Of a DNA stretch of 64,000 bases, positions 1 to 10,825 are shown one piece after another. Source of the stretch: Latrodectus hesperus (Eukaryota > Arthropoda > Arachnida > Araneae > Theridiidae); the NCBI GenBank assembly GCA_037975125.1, contig CM075860.1:40628393-40692392 (forward strand), in the 5' to 3' direction. The notes below the pieces were generated by a model, which searched no databases, was not told the DNA's origin, and saw only the letters and a program-made list of their open reading frames with translations. The position numbers and the translations under genes are program-made. How positions within the stretch are numbered: the stretch's first letter is position 1; each line of letters begins with the position of its first letter.

Positions 1-722
1 ACTCTATGGATAAGGTACCGAGCAGTATGTGAGTGCGTCAACTATTTTTATCGTAGCCAGTTCAGTTTCTAAATTTTGATCACGATGTAGAAGTGAATAT
101 AAAAAAAAAATGGCCAGTATAATCAAAGTAGTGATTTTAAAAGGAGCAAATGCATAGAATATTTTCTATCCTGGTGATATCACTTTTTTAAATGGATTCA
201 AGCAGCTGCTACCATCAAACTTACGATTTCTGGTCCCATGTATGCCTTGTCAAGGATCACGTGAACATTTGATCACATGATATCGTGTCTGACACTGCGT
301 ATAATCAACTGTTCTAACCAATGATTTGATTAGTAGAAGAATAGATTTGTGGAGAAAAATTTGATATCACATTTTAAATCTCAAAAAGAAAATTTCTTAT
401 AGTTCGTTGAAAAATGGGCTTTCGTAAAAAATTATTTTATCCTCCCTCTTGCAGCTGATGTTTAATATACATATACATATCAATACTTGTTTATCATACA
501 TATCAATAACTGCAATCTTATTATTTGTTATGAGATAAATAATCTTTAATCAAGAGAAATACTTTATATATTTAAATTATAAAGTATTAGTTTTGAAAGT
601 TATTAATACTATTTAGCATAAATTAGAAGCAATTTTGATAAGATGTGCATTTTAGTAAGTATTAGCTTTTTATTTATCAAAAAGCTTTCAAACCAAATAT
701 TTATGAAAAAAAGAGACATAAT
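1..722. other. AT-rich DNA, nothing recognised
   Basis: No coding potential, RNA gene or clear repeat was seen. There are A/T runs and a few short imperfect palindromes, and no open frame of note. Confidence 0.5.
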
Positions 723-733
723 ATATTTTTGTA

Positions 734-1023
734 AATTGACCGATGGCTGAGTGGTTAGCGTTCCTGACTCCTGAGCTGTGGGTCTCGGGTTCAAATCCCG
801 GTTCGGGCATGAATGTTACTTTCTTTCTCCGTCCTTTCTTCTGTGATGATGTATGATTGTGGCCCACCCTATAAAAATGTTTATAGTGGTATGGCGCGGG
901 CAACGCTACTTGCCTCCGTGACTTGGTTCACAGGTGCCCGCTGGGTAACGAGAAATGAGTAGCAGTTTCTGGCTTTGTTGTGACATAGGGTTCGTCACCC
1001 AAATGCCCGTTGTTGGAAAAAAA
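734..1023 (+). mobile_element. tRNA-derived SINE, family A, complete copy
   Basis: The head (about 738-810) carries a tRNA-like A box (TGGCTGAGTGGTTAGCG) and B box (GGGTTCAAATCCC), the internal RNA polymerase III promoter expected of a SINE. The body contains the family words GTGGCCCACCCTATAAA, CTCCGTGACTTGGTTCACAG-like sequence and GTGCCCGCTGGGTAACGA, and ends in an A run. An 11-bp target-site duplication, ATATTTTTGTA, lies at 723-733 and 1024-1034, which fixes the ends. Related copies are at 27679, 51098 and 63772. The SINE has no protein of its own and would depend on a LINE for movement. Confidence 0.9.
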
Positions 1024-1034
1024 ATATTTTTGTA

Positions 1035-1805
1035 TTTTATAATTTAAATATGTAAATAAGATAAGTAAATATTAATATATACGATTTCTTAAAAGATTTT
1101 TTTAAATTTAATATCTAATATCTCTAATGAATAATTATTTTACTTTAAGTTAAAAAAAATTAATTAAAGTTAATAAGTTTCCAAAATATATGAATCCGGA
1201 AGCTAATATTTTTTAATAACCACAATATTATTTTATGTTACTATCTTCGTTTTATAATTTTAATTCAAATTTAGGAATTCACAATAAATCACGGAATGTT
1301 TATTATAAATTAGATTGCTCAACGGGTTTAGTTTGTGTTTTTTTGTCACACTGCGTTGCCTTTTTGCTTACTAGCCCTAGCTCAAATATGACTGACAGCA
1401 TAAATCATCATCAACTGACACTCTATACGTCAAACTTCTACACACATTTCCCATATATAAAGCAATATATTTGTCTGCTTCTACATTACGAAATCTCACA
1501 TCTTCCACTTAAATGATAGAGCCCAACTCAGGGAGAGATACAGGAAAATATGCTGATACAGCAACATCAGAATTCCAATGACAACATTTCTTCATAAAAC
1601 ATGAAACTTTGTAGGTAAGGAAACGTTGTAGAGACCTCCTAAGTTTTGGATTCCTTTCTTCACAGCATCGCAGTCACAGTAAAATTAATATTTCTTAAGT
1701 GTCCGCCAAGTCAGTTCCATCAACGTTTGTCGCAATGTGCTGCCATCTCATTCTGACAAATTCAGTGATCAATTAAAGTTAGATACATTGTGCTTAAATG
1801 TTAAA
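1035..1805. other. AT-rich DNA with a decayed repeat fragment
   Basis: Mostly featureless. About 1505-1560 (TAGAGCCCAACTCAGG, then GAGATACAGG) resembles the tail of the repeat at 62447-62630, so an old SINE-like copy probably lies here. The 93-residue open frame at 1235-1516 has no recognisable motif and I do not call it a gene. Confidence 0.4.
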
Positions 1806-2611
1806 GGGGGCGTGGTAGCCTAGTGGTTACGGCATCAGCCTTCCGACCAGAAGTGCTGGGTTCGATTCCCAATGCCACCAAAAACTCAATGAGTACATGA
1901 GATATACGTGCTCGTTAAATCTATGGAATCGAAAATTCTGTGGTCGATCATTGAGCAGTTACCGTAGGTGTGGATCGTCAGCGAGGATTGCCTTTGAAAT
2001 TCTAAGATGCTCTAAGCAGAAGATACGTTTAATCGTAGGCTTCATAACTGGGCACTACTATTTTAGAAAACACCTCCATAAAATGGAACTGTTTCGGCAA
2101 GATCCTATCTACAGGAAATGTCATACGCAAGAGGAAACGGCCAAGCATATCATTTACGAATGCGCGAGGCTCTTGCCCTCCCTAGATTAATTTCTTTAGG
2201 CATCATCCATACTAGAGAGTTACACCTAGACTCCATTAAAGGATTATATATCGGACTTTATTAATAAAGTGTGTGACCCGATCAACTGAAACTAGGAAAC
2301 ATTGGGTTTGAAATTAATAGTACAAAATGCTGATAAAAGCAGAGGTGCCCAGTGACATACAAACGTAACTCTAAGAAGAAGAGATGGGTGTAATGGGGTG
2401 GAGAGAAAATTCTCTCCCCCTCTAAATCAAAGTAAAAATTGAAGGAGTGGATTCTCTGGTGGTGCCATCTATCGGAGGAGTCTTAGAGCAAAAACGTACT
2501 TTCACCTTTATGGTGTTCTGGCTAAGCGAAAGACAAACATTTCTGACTTAATTTCACATAGCCGTTGGCTAGCAAGCTTGGCTTCTTCAGGTGTCATAAA
2601 TAACAACAAAT
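1806..2611 (+). mobile_element. SINE family B, split by a LINE fragment
   Basis: The tRNA-like head at 1808-1880 has an A box (TAGCCTAGTGGTTACGGC) and B box (GGGTTCGATTCCC). The first body segment runs to about 1975. The body resumes near 2373 (GATGGGTGTAATGG, then TGGTGGTGCCATCTATCGG) and ends in an AAC-rich tail near 2611. Comparison with the uninterrupted copy at 43515-43914 shows that 1976-2372 is extra. A 7-bp AAATGTT before the head and after the tail may be the TSD. Confidence 0.85.
1976..2372 (+). pseudogene. LINE C-terminal (zinc-knuckle) fragment nested in SINE-B
   Basis: The open frame encodes TGHYYFRKHLHKMELF followed by CHTQEETAKHIIYEC. This is the familiar tail of Jockey/CR1-type LINE ORF2 proteins, with a Cys/His knuckle downstream of reverse transcriptase and RNase H. 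The frame is interrupted soon after (stop at 2188-2190); a shifted frame continues with LISLGIIHTRELHLDSIKG. The fragment is 5'-truncated and sits inside the SINE. The flanks GTAGGTGTGG and ATGGGTGTAATGG look like diverged target duplications. It ends in an AAGAAG run. Not functional. Confidence 0.7.
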
Positions 2612-2831
2612 GTTCGAGGGACATTCATTGCAAATGGTTTTAGTTCTTACAAAGTTTGATCTAATTTGTACGTGGTCTTTAAGATCGCTTTTGTATGCGA
2701 GGGTTTACTCAGCCGAGACCTTGATTACAAACCATTACATGTATTCACACTGAATGTGGAAAAAAAAGTTAAAGCCACCTACACAATGACATTCTAACCT
2801 CATAATTACCATATTGTCTTAACTCGTTTGA

Positions 2832-3391
2832 ATTAGCATAACATATTTATTGATCCGAAATAAATAATTAGCATAACATATTTATAGATTCGAAATAAAT
2901 AATTAGCATAACATATTTATAGATTCGAAATAAATAATTAACATAACATATTTCAAGGTTCGAATAAATAATTAGCATAACATATTTATAGATTCGAAAT
3001 AAATAATTAACATAACATATTTATAGATTCGAAATAAATAATTAGCAAAACATATTTATAGATTCGAAATAAATAATTAGCATAACATATTTATAGATTC
3101 GAAATAAATAATTAGCAAAACATATTTATAGATTCGAAATAAATAATTAGCATAACATATTTTATAGATTCGAAATAAATAATTAACATAACATATTTAT
3201 AGATTCGAAATAAATAATTAGCAAAACATATTTATAGATTCAAAGTAAATAATTAGCAAAACATATTTATAGATTCGAAATAAATAATTAGCATCACAAA
3301 TTTATAGATTCGAAATAAATAATTAGCAAAACATATTTATAGATTCAAAATAAATAATTAGCAAAACATATTTGTAGATCCGAAATAAATA
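2832..3391. repeat. 35-bp minisatellite, about 16 copies
   Basis: Tandem units near AATTAGCATAACATATTTAT + AGATTCGAAATAAAT (35 bp). Copies differ by substitutions such as GCATAACA/GCAAAACA/ACATAACA and a few single-base indels. There are no unique spacers, so it is not a CRISPR. Confidence 0.95.
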
Positions 3392-4271
3392 ATTTTAGAA
3401 GGAGTGTGTGTGATCTCTCCTCTAAAAGCAAAACCACTATGGTAGCTTCCTTTTTTTTCGATTCTAATTTAAATCTATGAATTCAAATGCTTAATTTGCA
3501 TTCACGATATAAATTTGAAGATACCTATTATATATTTTTTTATTTAATCTGATTGAAAATGCATAGATTTTTAATCATATCTTTTAGTTTAAGATATTCC
3601 AAATAAAACAGTTTTAAAATGTTTCTAAGGTTATTATCACATTCTTTTGTTAAACAGAATCGCAAGGCATTTTACATTCAGAAAACATTTTTTCGATAAT
3701 TAGGAATAAAAGGTGAAAATTTATGAGGGTCAACAAATTCAAAATCTAACAGAGTAAGATAAAAAACATTTTTTGTAGATTTTTTCAATGATGAAGTTTT
3801 TATTTTTTTTTCTTTATTTCTGCTCTCTTATAAAAGTTTACTTAAAAGAAAACAAAAACCAATTTCGCATTTTGAATAGTATCTCAATTAATTCTTATTT
3901 TTCTTTCCATAAAATTATATTTTTCTCAAAGTTTATTTATTCGAAGGGAATGTTTTGAATTTTATAAATTTAAAGAAGATCGCTAGAATACTCACCTGTA
4001 AACAAATCAAATTTGTTTTGGAAAAATATTTTTCATTGAAAAGAAAATTAACTAGTGGAATATATTTTGCCAATCTTAAAAAAAACACTTAAATCTTCAG
4101 CTTTTACGTTTATGTATTTGAAAGAAATGTAATTGGAAATTATTGTTTGTTACTTCCAATTATGGCGGTCCATTTTAAAAAAAACTATTTATTTAGTACT
4201 AAAAATTAATATTTTTTTATCATACGAGGCTCAATTTAGATTTTAATTAAATTTCAGTTGTTTTCAAATGA
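3392..4271. other. AT-rich DNA, nothing recognised
   Basis: No open frame, RNA gene or repeat of note was seen between the minisatellite and the foldback element. Confidence 0.5.
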
Positions 4272-4681
4272 TATTATATGCTCTCTATTCATCAAATACC
4301 AATAAATAGTATTCTCTTTAAATATGCTGGTTTGATCAGTGAAGAACAAAATATTTTCTTCCATCCCTGATAACACTGTTTTACTTTCAGACATTAAAAC
4401 TGACAAAACTGATTACAGCTATATTCTGTAATCAGTTTTTATTATATATATGTAATAAAATATATAGAATATAGAATATTATATAGCTGTATATATAGCT
4501 GTATAGAATATAGAATATATATAATATTCTATATTCTATACAGCTAATATACTAATATTTTCTTCTTTCTATATATGGATACATATATAAAGAAGAAAAT
4601 ATTTTGTTCTTCACTGATCAAACCAACATATTTAAAGAGAATACTATTTATTGGTTTTTGATGATTTGAGAGCATAATATA
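4272..4681. mobile_element. Foldback/MITE-like element with ~90-bp inverted repeats
   Basis: The arm at about 4272-4363 is repeated in reverse complement at about 4590-4681 with few mismatches (shared words include GGTTTGATCAGTGAAGAACA and AATAGTATTCTCTTTAAATA). The loop contains two further perfect palindromes: 14-bp arms at 4405-4418/4426-4439 and 22-bp arms at 4497-4518/4524-4545. There is no coding capacity. A (TA)n tract abuts the right arm, hiding any TSD. It is either a nonautonomous DNA transposon (foldback type) or an inverted duplication. Confidence 0.75.
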
Positions 4682-4951
<270 letters not shown>

Positions 4952-7806
4952 TCTATTTTTATCACACAAAATGTGGTCCTCTGAATGAGATATGGAAACC
5001 TTGAAAATGCCTTTTAATTACTAACATCGAAAATCTATTTTCAACTGCGTTCCACAACTTTCCAAGCGAGTACAAATTAGGAAAATCAAAATTATGTTTG
5101 ATACTGTTGGGAAAACTCATACTCCAAGAGTCGCAAAATGTTGTAAATATTGCTTATAAAAAATAAGCTGTAATAAAGTGTAAAACTGAAAGATGTCAGG
5201 ACCTTTTCATTTACCCTCAGCGGTTCCATATAGTTAATAATTTTCAAAACAGGAAAAAAATATCTCACGTTTTTTTTTTTTAACGAGCAACGTTTAGGAA
5301 CGGTGTACGTCCACATGTAATGTTCACAATAGCACCACATTAGAGTTAATTACTGTTTAAATAAGTTACTAATCCTATCATTAAAATTTTAAATTGAATC
5401 ACATAGACAGCGTTTTAATTTAGCTGTATATCACAACATCTTGATATTAGTTTATTTTATTTCATGCAGTCCTTCTCAGTGTAAACTTGGATAAAATAAT
5501 TTAGATGGAAAATTCTTCCTTTTATGAGCTTTCAGGAGAAGGCAAGATATTAAATTTTAAATTAAGAAAAAAATGTTTTTTATAAATATTGCTATGGTTG
5601 TTTTATGACGCATTACAATTGAAAAAAAAATTAATTGCTAATCAATACGGATACATCGATGTCGAATGCGTATATAGTCTTATGAGTCAGTTTTGTTCAA
5701 TAGAAAGTAGTTAATTTGCCATTATATTTCAGCCTTTCTTTTGTTCACGATGTACAGTTTCTTTTGAGTGGACTTTCTTTCTAAATATGGAATTTTAAAT
5801 TGCTACGAACATTTATACCCGGTGGGGAAATCATACTCACAAACTGTTGAAGTAAAGACCAGATATCTCATCATTCAACTACAATTTCACTAGTTGAAAA
5901 GGGAAAAAGCATGGAAAAGTATTGTTCATTTATTATGTTACACCTTCACTGTAGCTTGTTGTACTCATGATCAGAAAATTGTGAGTTCGATACCGCATTC
6001 TGTTGAGGTAATTGTGTTTATTGTAAGTTTTACAGATTCTAATGTCTCTTTGAGAGTGTGGCATCGAAAGACAACAGGTTACCAGCTCAGATGTCGACAT
6101 CATCACAGAATTAGACAGGCAGAAATGCATTAAAATCCCCAAAACTAGTGTAATTTTTGTAGTATATATTTCAATGAACTACTTTCGTTATACAATAATA
6201 AATTTAAGGTTACTGTATACTTCAATTACTATTAAATAAAATGATTATAGTTATATATTATAGATATTATATATTGATTATATTATAGGTAATATAGAAA
6301 AACTAATACTTCAAATAACTTACTTTAGTTATATGCAATATAAGTTGTCTATATTCTAAATGAAACCGAAATGCTGAAAGTAATAAGGATAATATATGTC
6401 CTGCACGTTTCCTAACCGCTAAATCATTGTAGCGTAATAATAGACAACCCCCCAAAAAAACAGGAAGAATTCCAATTCGCTATCAAATGAAGTTTGAGCA
6501 GTAATATATTATTGAGTTCAAACATCCAGTTTCCATAAATATCGAAAGCGCTTTTGTCGAGCGAAACTACCTCATTGGTTATTTTATTTACTTATTTCTA
6601 TTCAAATTATCGCTCCGATCAAAATTAAATTTTCAAGGCGACATATTCAAATCGAATTACCGATAACTATCTGCATGAACGTTTTGTGTATAGGAAAACA
6701 TATAAATTTCCAATCAACCGTACGAGTACAGTCACAGTGAGCGAACACAAAAAAGTGGGTTTCTCCGGCCTTTCATATAACATCACGAGAGGAGTTGCAT
6801 GGTATTTTGTATTCAAAAATCATCTTTCTTCATAGAATAAAAAGAAGACACTAAAAGAAAAATATGCGACACTTCACAAACGTGATGGTATGACGAAAAA
6901 TCATTTTTATAAGTTTCCTTCGTCGGTGATATTCTAATTTAATTCAAATTTCTATTTTTTTCGATTTAGGAGTTTAAACGCGCAAGAGTTTGTTTCGCTA
7001 AGAAAACAATTTTCTCAAAATTTCAATCGAATTTCTATTGATTTTTTCGTACTTTACGAAAAAACCGCTGTTTTTCTTTAAAAAAAGGGATTTTTTAATA
7101 TTTTAAATTCAAACTAATCATAAACAGCGATAACAAAAGATCAGAATTTTTTTAATATTATGATAATTTTCATTTTTTAAAACTTTTTCAAGTTACTAAA
7201 TATGTTACGCACATTATAAATTATGTATTTATGTCACTTTAAATTTATTCATGTAAAGTTTTACAAATGATATATATGCTGCTTTTCCTAATTTATTAGA
7301 TTACATTACTGCGATATATTTCTATTTACCTATTTTTCTGCTTGAAACGATAAACATCATAAAATAATTTTTTAATTTTGAATCCTCGTCAATTAACGAG
7401 GTCGACATCAGAGCAGGTACTTTTCACTAAGCGCATTTCCACACTAGTTATGTGATAATGTACTCAACGGAAATTACTGTATATTTCTTATAAAACTACT
7501 TTTGATTTTTCGAATTATGTTTTCATTTAATGCTTATACGCCCTCTCAGCACGTGCATTTTTAGTGGTGTCGGGAATCGAACCTATTAATCTGCAAACCT
7601 GAGACGGATTTTTTTTTGATTATCATAAAACTACCATCTCTTTTATTTTTTTTTTAATTTTGCAGTCTATGATTATATCCTTTCCAAAATGGCAGTTTGT
7701 TATAAGATTAGAGCAATACCATTTTTTTATATAATTTAGGTTAAAATGAAGATTAATCAGGGCTATTAAAGTAATTCTTTTTTGTAACAAATATTTCAAA
7801 ACAACT
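4952..7806. other. AT-rich DNA with possible decayed SINE heads
   Basis: No gene is supported. Two spots look like old tRNA-type heads: about 5940-6000 on the plus strand (TGTTGTACTCATGATCAG, then GTGAGTTCGATACCG) and about 7565-7612 on the minus strand (the reverse complement of GGGAATCGAACC is B-box-like). Both are weak. The rest is A/T-rich filler. Confidence 0.35.
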
Positions 7807-7945
7807 GGGGGCTATGGTAGCTTAGTGTTTAGTGCATCCGTCCAGAAGGGCTGAGTTCGATTCCAAATGCCGCCGAAGACCCATGCGACATTCATGATCG
7901 TTAAATTTGTGGAATCGAAAATTCTGTGTCCGATCGTTGAGCGCC
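7807..7945 (+). mobile_element. SINE family B, head only
   Basis: Begins GGGGGCTATGGTAGCTTAGT and has a B box GAGTTCGATTCC. The body follows family B (GATCGTTAAATTTGTGGAAT, CGATCGTTGAGC) up to about 7945, where the match to the full copy at 43515-43914 stops and LINE-like sequence begins. Confidence 0.75.
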
Positions 7946-7957
7946 CTGTCCCAGCTA

Positions 7958-8250
7958 CTTCCACAGAATTAACAAATCCAGATCTCCATCTTGCATCTGT
8001 GGCCAAATTGGTACACTACTGCATTATATCACAGAATGTCCTCAAACCAAAGATCTACATATCAAAAAATCATCTATTCAAACCAACTACCAGTTCTTAA
8101 AATTCTGCTCAACGAACAAGTTCAGAACAAAAAAATTAATACAAATAATTACTTTCCTTCATGAAAAAGGACTCCAAATGTCCAAAGACCTGGCTGCTCA
8201 CCAACAGGAATCTTATAACTCAGAAGCAGAGTCAACAGAATTCGAAAATT
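7958..8250 (+). pseudogene. LINE 3'-end fragment with zinc knuckle
   Basis: A plus-strand frame reads CICGQIGTLLHYITECPQ, then KDLHIKKSSIQTNYQFLK and ILLNEQVQNKK. This gives a C-x-C-x8-H-x4-C pattern like the C-terminal knuckle of LINE ORF2 proteins. There is no upstream RT or RNase H, so it is 5'-truncated. It lies directly after a broken SINE-B head, as in the 1.8-2.6 kb locus. It is diverged and has stops; the 3' limit is uncertain. Confidence 0.6.
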
Positions 8251-8539
8251 AACTAAATTTTTCAATTCAAGTAACAAACAAACTAATCACCAGTTTTTCA
8301 ATTTCCAAAATTACTAGTACTTTGTACATATCTAAATTTCAAGACATGTAAAGAACTAAATACATTTTATTCCTATAAACTTCTAAATTTCATTAACTAT
8401 AATCAATTTCTGTTGGTAAATTATGTAAATATTTCAGCCATCCTTACTTAAATTTATTTAGATCCTGTTAACATTTATTTTTCTGTTTCACTTGATCCTA
8501 TCTTATTAATTCTGTTATTTCAAATTTGTATTCCGAACT

Positions 8540-8900
8540 GTGATACAGTGGTCTACTGCGTAGATCACTGTAGGCTTGAAAGCCCCACCTTTGTAAAGCA
8601 CTCGTCTCTCAAACAATGTGTCGAGCGTTCTGGAGAACCTCTTAAGGCTCAAGCCACCAGATTACAATTCCCAGCGTGCACTTGGCACTCCGTGCAGGGT
8701 GCCCGACATTCTAGACTGAAGTAGAGGCACAACCTGATAGCCAATAGGAATAGAACAGGGCCTCTTCTTCTCGTTGTCTGTCTGTCTGTCTGCTGTCCCC
8801 TTTTGGTCGACAAAAGCCATTAAGTACTGCTAGCTGAATCAGGAATTCGAACCACGATTAAGGGAGATGATTGAAACTAAAGCTAGCATCATGCCAACTG
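8540..8900. other. GC-richer island, probable LINE 3' UTR
   Basis: A stretch markedly richer in G+C than its surroundings, with words such as GCCCCACCTTTGTAAAGC and GTGCAGGGTGCCCGACATTC and a CTGT run at 8776-8795. It follows the LINE C-terminal fragment and has no long frame. I infer a retroelement 3' UTR; the family is unknown. Confidence 0.4.
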
Positions 8901-9129
8901 AAGAACTCTGAACACTATGAAGGATTACATTTTAAAATAATTACATTTTAAAAAATGATGATATTCAAACGAATAAGGTATTCAAACCTACTACCATTTG
9001 TAACTGCCGCAGATAATCTTTTACTTAATAACCATAACTTAGTGTTAGAAACACGGAATTTATTTCTGTGGGTAACATGTTCTATACTAGCCATTTAAGA
9101 ACAACGAAAAGTATTTATCTCTGCATACC

Positions 9130-9822
9130 AAGTCTGAATTCAACATACCAATGTACATTCTGAATTCTGCATGCCAATGTACATTCTTAATTCAGAATTC
9201 TTCATACCAATCTACGTTCTGAATTCTGCATATCCATCTACATTCTGAATTCTGTATATCAATCTACATTTCAAATTCTACGTACCAATCAACATTCTGA
9301 ATTCTTCATATCTATCTATCTACATTCTGAATTCTCCATATAGATCTACATTCTGAATTCTCCATATAGATCTACATTCTTAATTCTGCATACTAATGTA
9401 CATTCTGAATTCTGCATATCAATGTACATTCTGAATTCTCCATACCAATGTGCATTCTGAATTCTCCATACCAATCTACATTCTGAATTCTGCATATCCT
9501 CTACATTCCGAATTCTGTGTATATTCTACATTCCAAATTCTGTGTATCAATCAATATTCTGAATTCTCCATATCTATCTGCATTCTGAATTCTCCATATC
9601 TATCTACATTCTGAATTCTCCATATAGATCTACATTCTAAATTCTGCATTATAATGTACATTCTGAATTCTACATACCAATGTACATTCTGAATTCTGCA
9701 TACCAATGTACACATTTTGAATTTTGCTTACTAGTGTACATTCTGAATTCTGAATACCAATCTATATTCTGAATTCTCCATATCGACCTACATTCTGAAT
9801 TCTGCATACCAATCTGCGAGGG
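9130..9822. repeat. 26-bp minisatellite rich in EcoRI sites
   Basis: About 26 tandem units of the type CATTCTGAATTCTGCATACC + AATGTA. Almost every unit has GAATTC. Units vary as CATACCAATGTA, CATATCTATCTA or CATATAGATCTA, with occasional indels. Confidence 0.95.
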
Positions 9823-10825
9823 TTCTAGGGGATTTTCTGGATTTCTTTCCTTTCAACTCGCAAATAGGGCTCACTATCTGAAAACTTTCCTTCCATAAAT
9901 TCATATTTAATAAATATTTAATCATTTCGCACTCTCATAATAACCAGAAAAGCTTTTAATAAATAATATAGGAACAGTACTTATATAAAATGCTTTTTTA
10001 ATATCCGTGTTGGTTTCCCGAGAAAATTGTCTTAAAAATAAATGACTAATTTTATTTCGGAAGATAAAACTAATAAAGTCTAATTCATAAAAAATGTAAA
10101 ATAATCGGATTTAATATATTTATTTTTCAATCCTTGATAATAAATTAAATATCGTTCGTGTAACTTTTTAAAAATTGACAAAAATTGATGTACACATGAG
10201 TAAAGGACATAAAAATTCGTTAAAAAATTGCTATTAATAATTCAAAAAAACGCATATGGAAGAATTATTTTCATTCAATAAATTGACTCGACTAATCGAA
10301 GATAAAATAGAAAAAGTACAACACAAAAAAGTGATACATGCGAAAATCTTCCAGTAAAACAAAATATGAAAAATTTTAATTTTTCCAGTAATTTTAAGCG
10401 GTTATCAAACTTTTTTACGCACGGTAACACGTAAAATAAGATGCATAAGCAGCTCGCACACAATCACGAATTGTTTACAAAACTTCACTGCACATGTAAA
10501 AGCCGGTGGTTTTAATGATAATTCAATCTCTATGGAGCCATCATTTTGAAATTGTCTCGCAATTATTTGTAGATTTTCCACATTCTCTTATCACTACCCT
10601 TTCAATCAGATGCCGTTAGATGTTATCCAAACTAACTAATCCATTTGAAACGCCTTATCACTTTTAATCTAATTTGCTGCTATGAGTGTTTGTGTATTCA
10701 ACTAATTATATAATTCTATTCCGTATATTTTAGAAGATATGTTTACTAACTGCATTTACATATTTTATCTTGTTTAATTTATAAATCATTAATTTAGTTT
10801 TAAATTTAATGCGGATACTTTTCAT
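9823..10825. other. AT-rich DNA, nothing recognised
   Basis: Separates the 26-bp minisatellite from the 204-bp satellite. The small open frames have no recognisable motif. Confidence 0.5.

Noticed and set aside
738..810. tRNA gene
   Set aside because: A and B boxes are present, but the sequence continues into a SINE body with TSDs, and the same head recurs in several dispersed copies.
2832..3391. CRISPR-like array
   Set aside because: Units are directly contiguous with no unique spacers, and the genome is eukaryotic.
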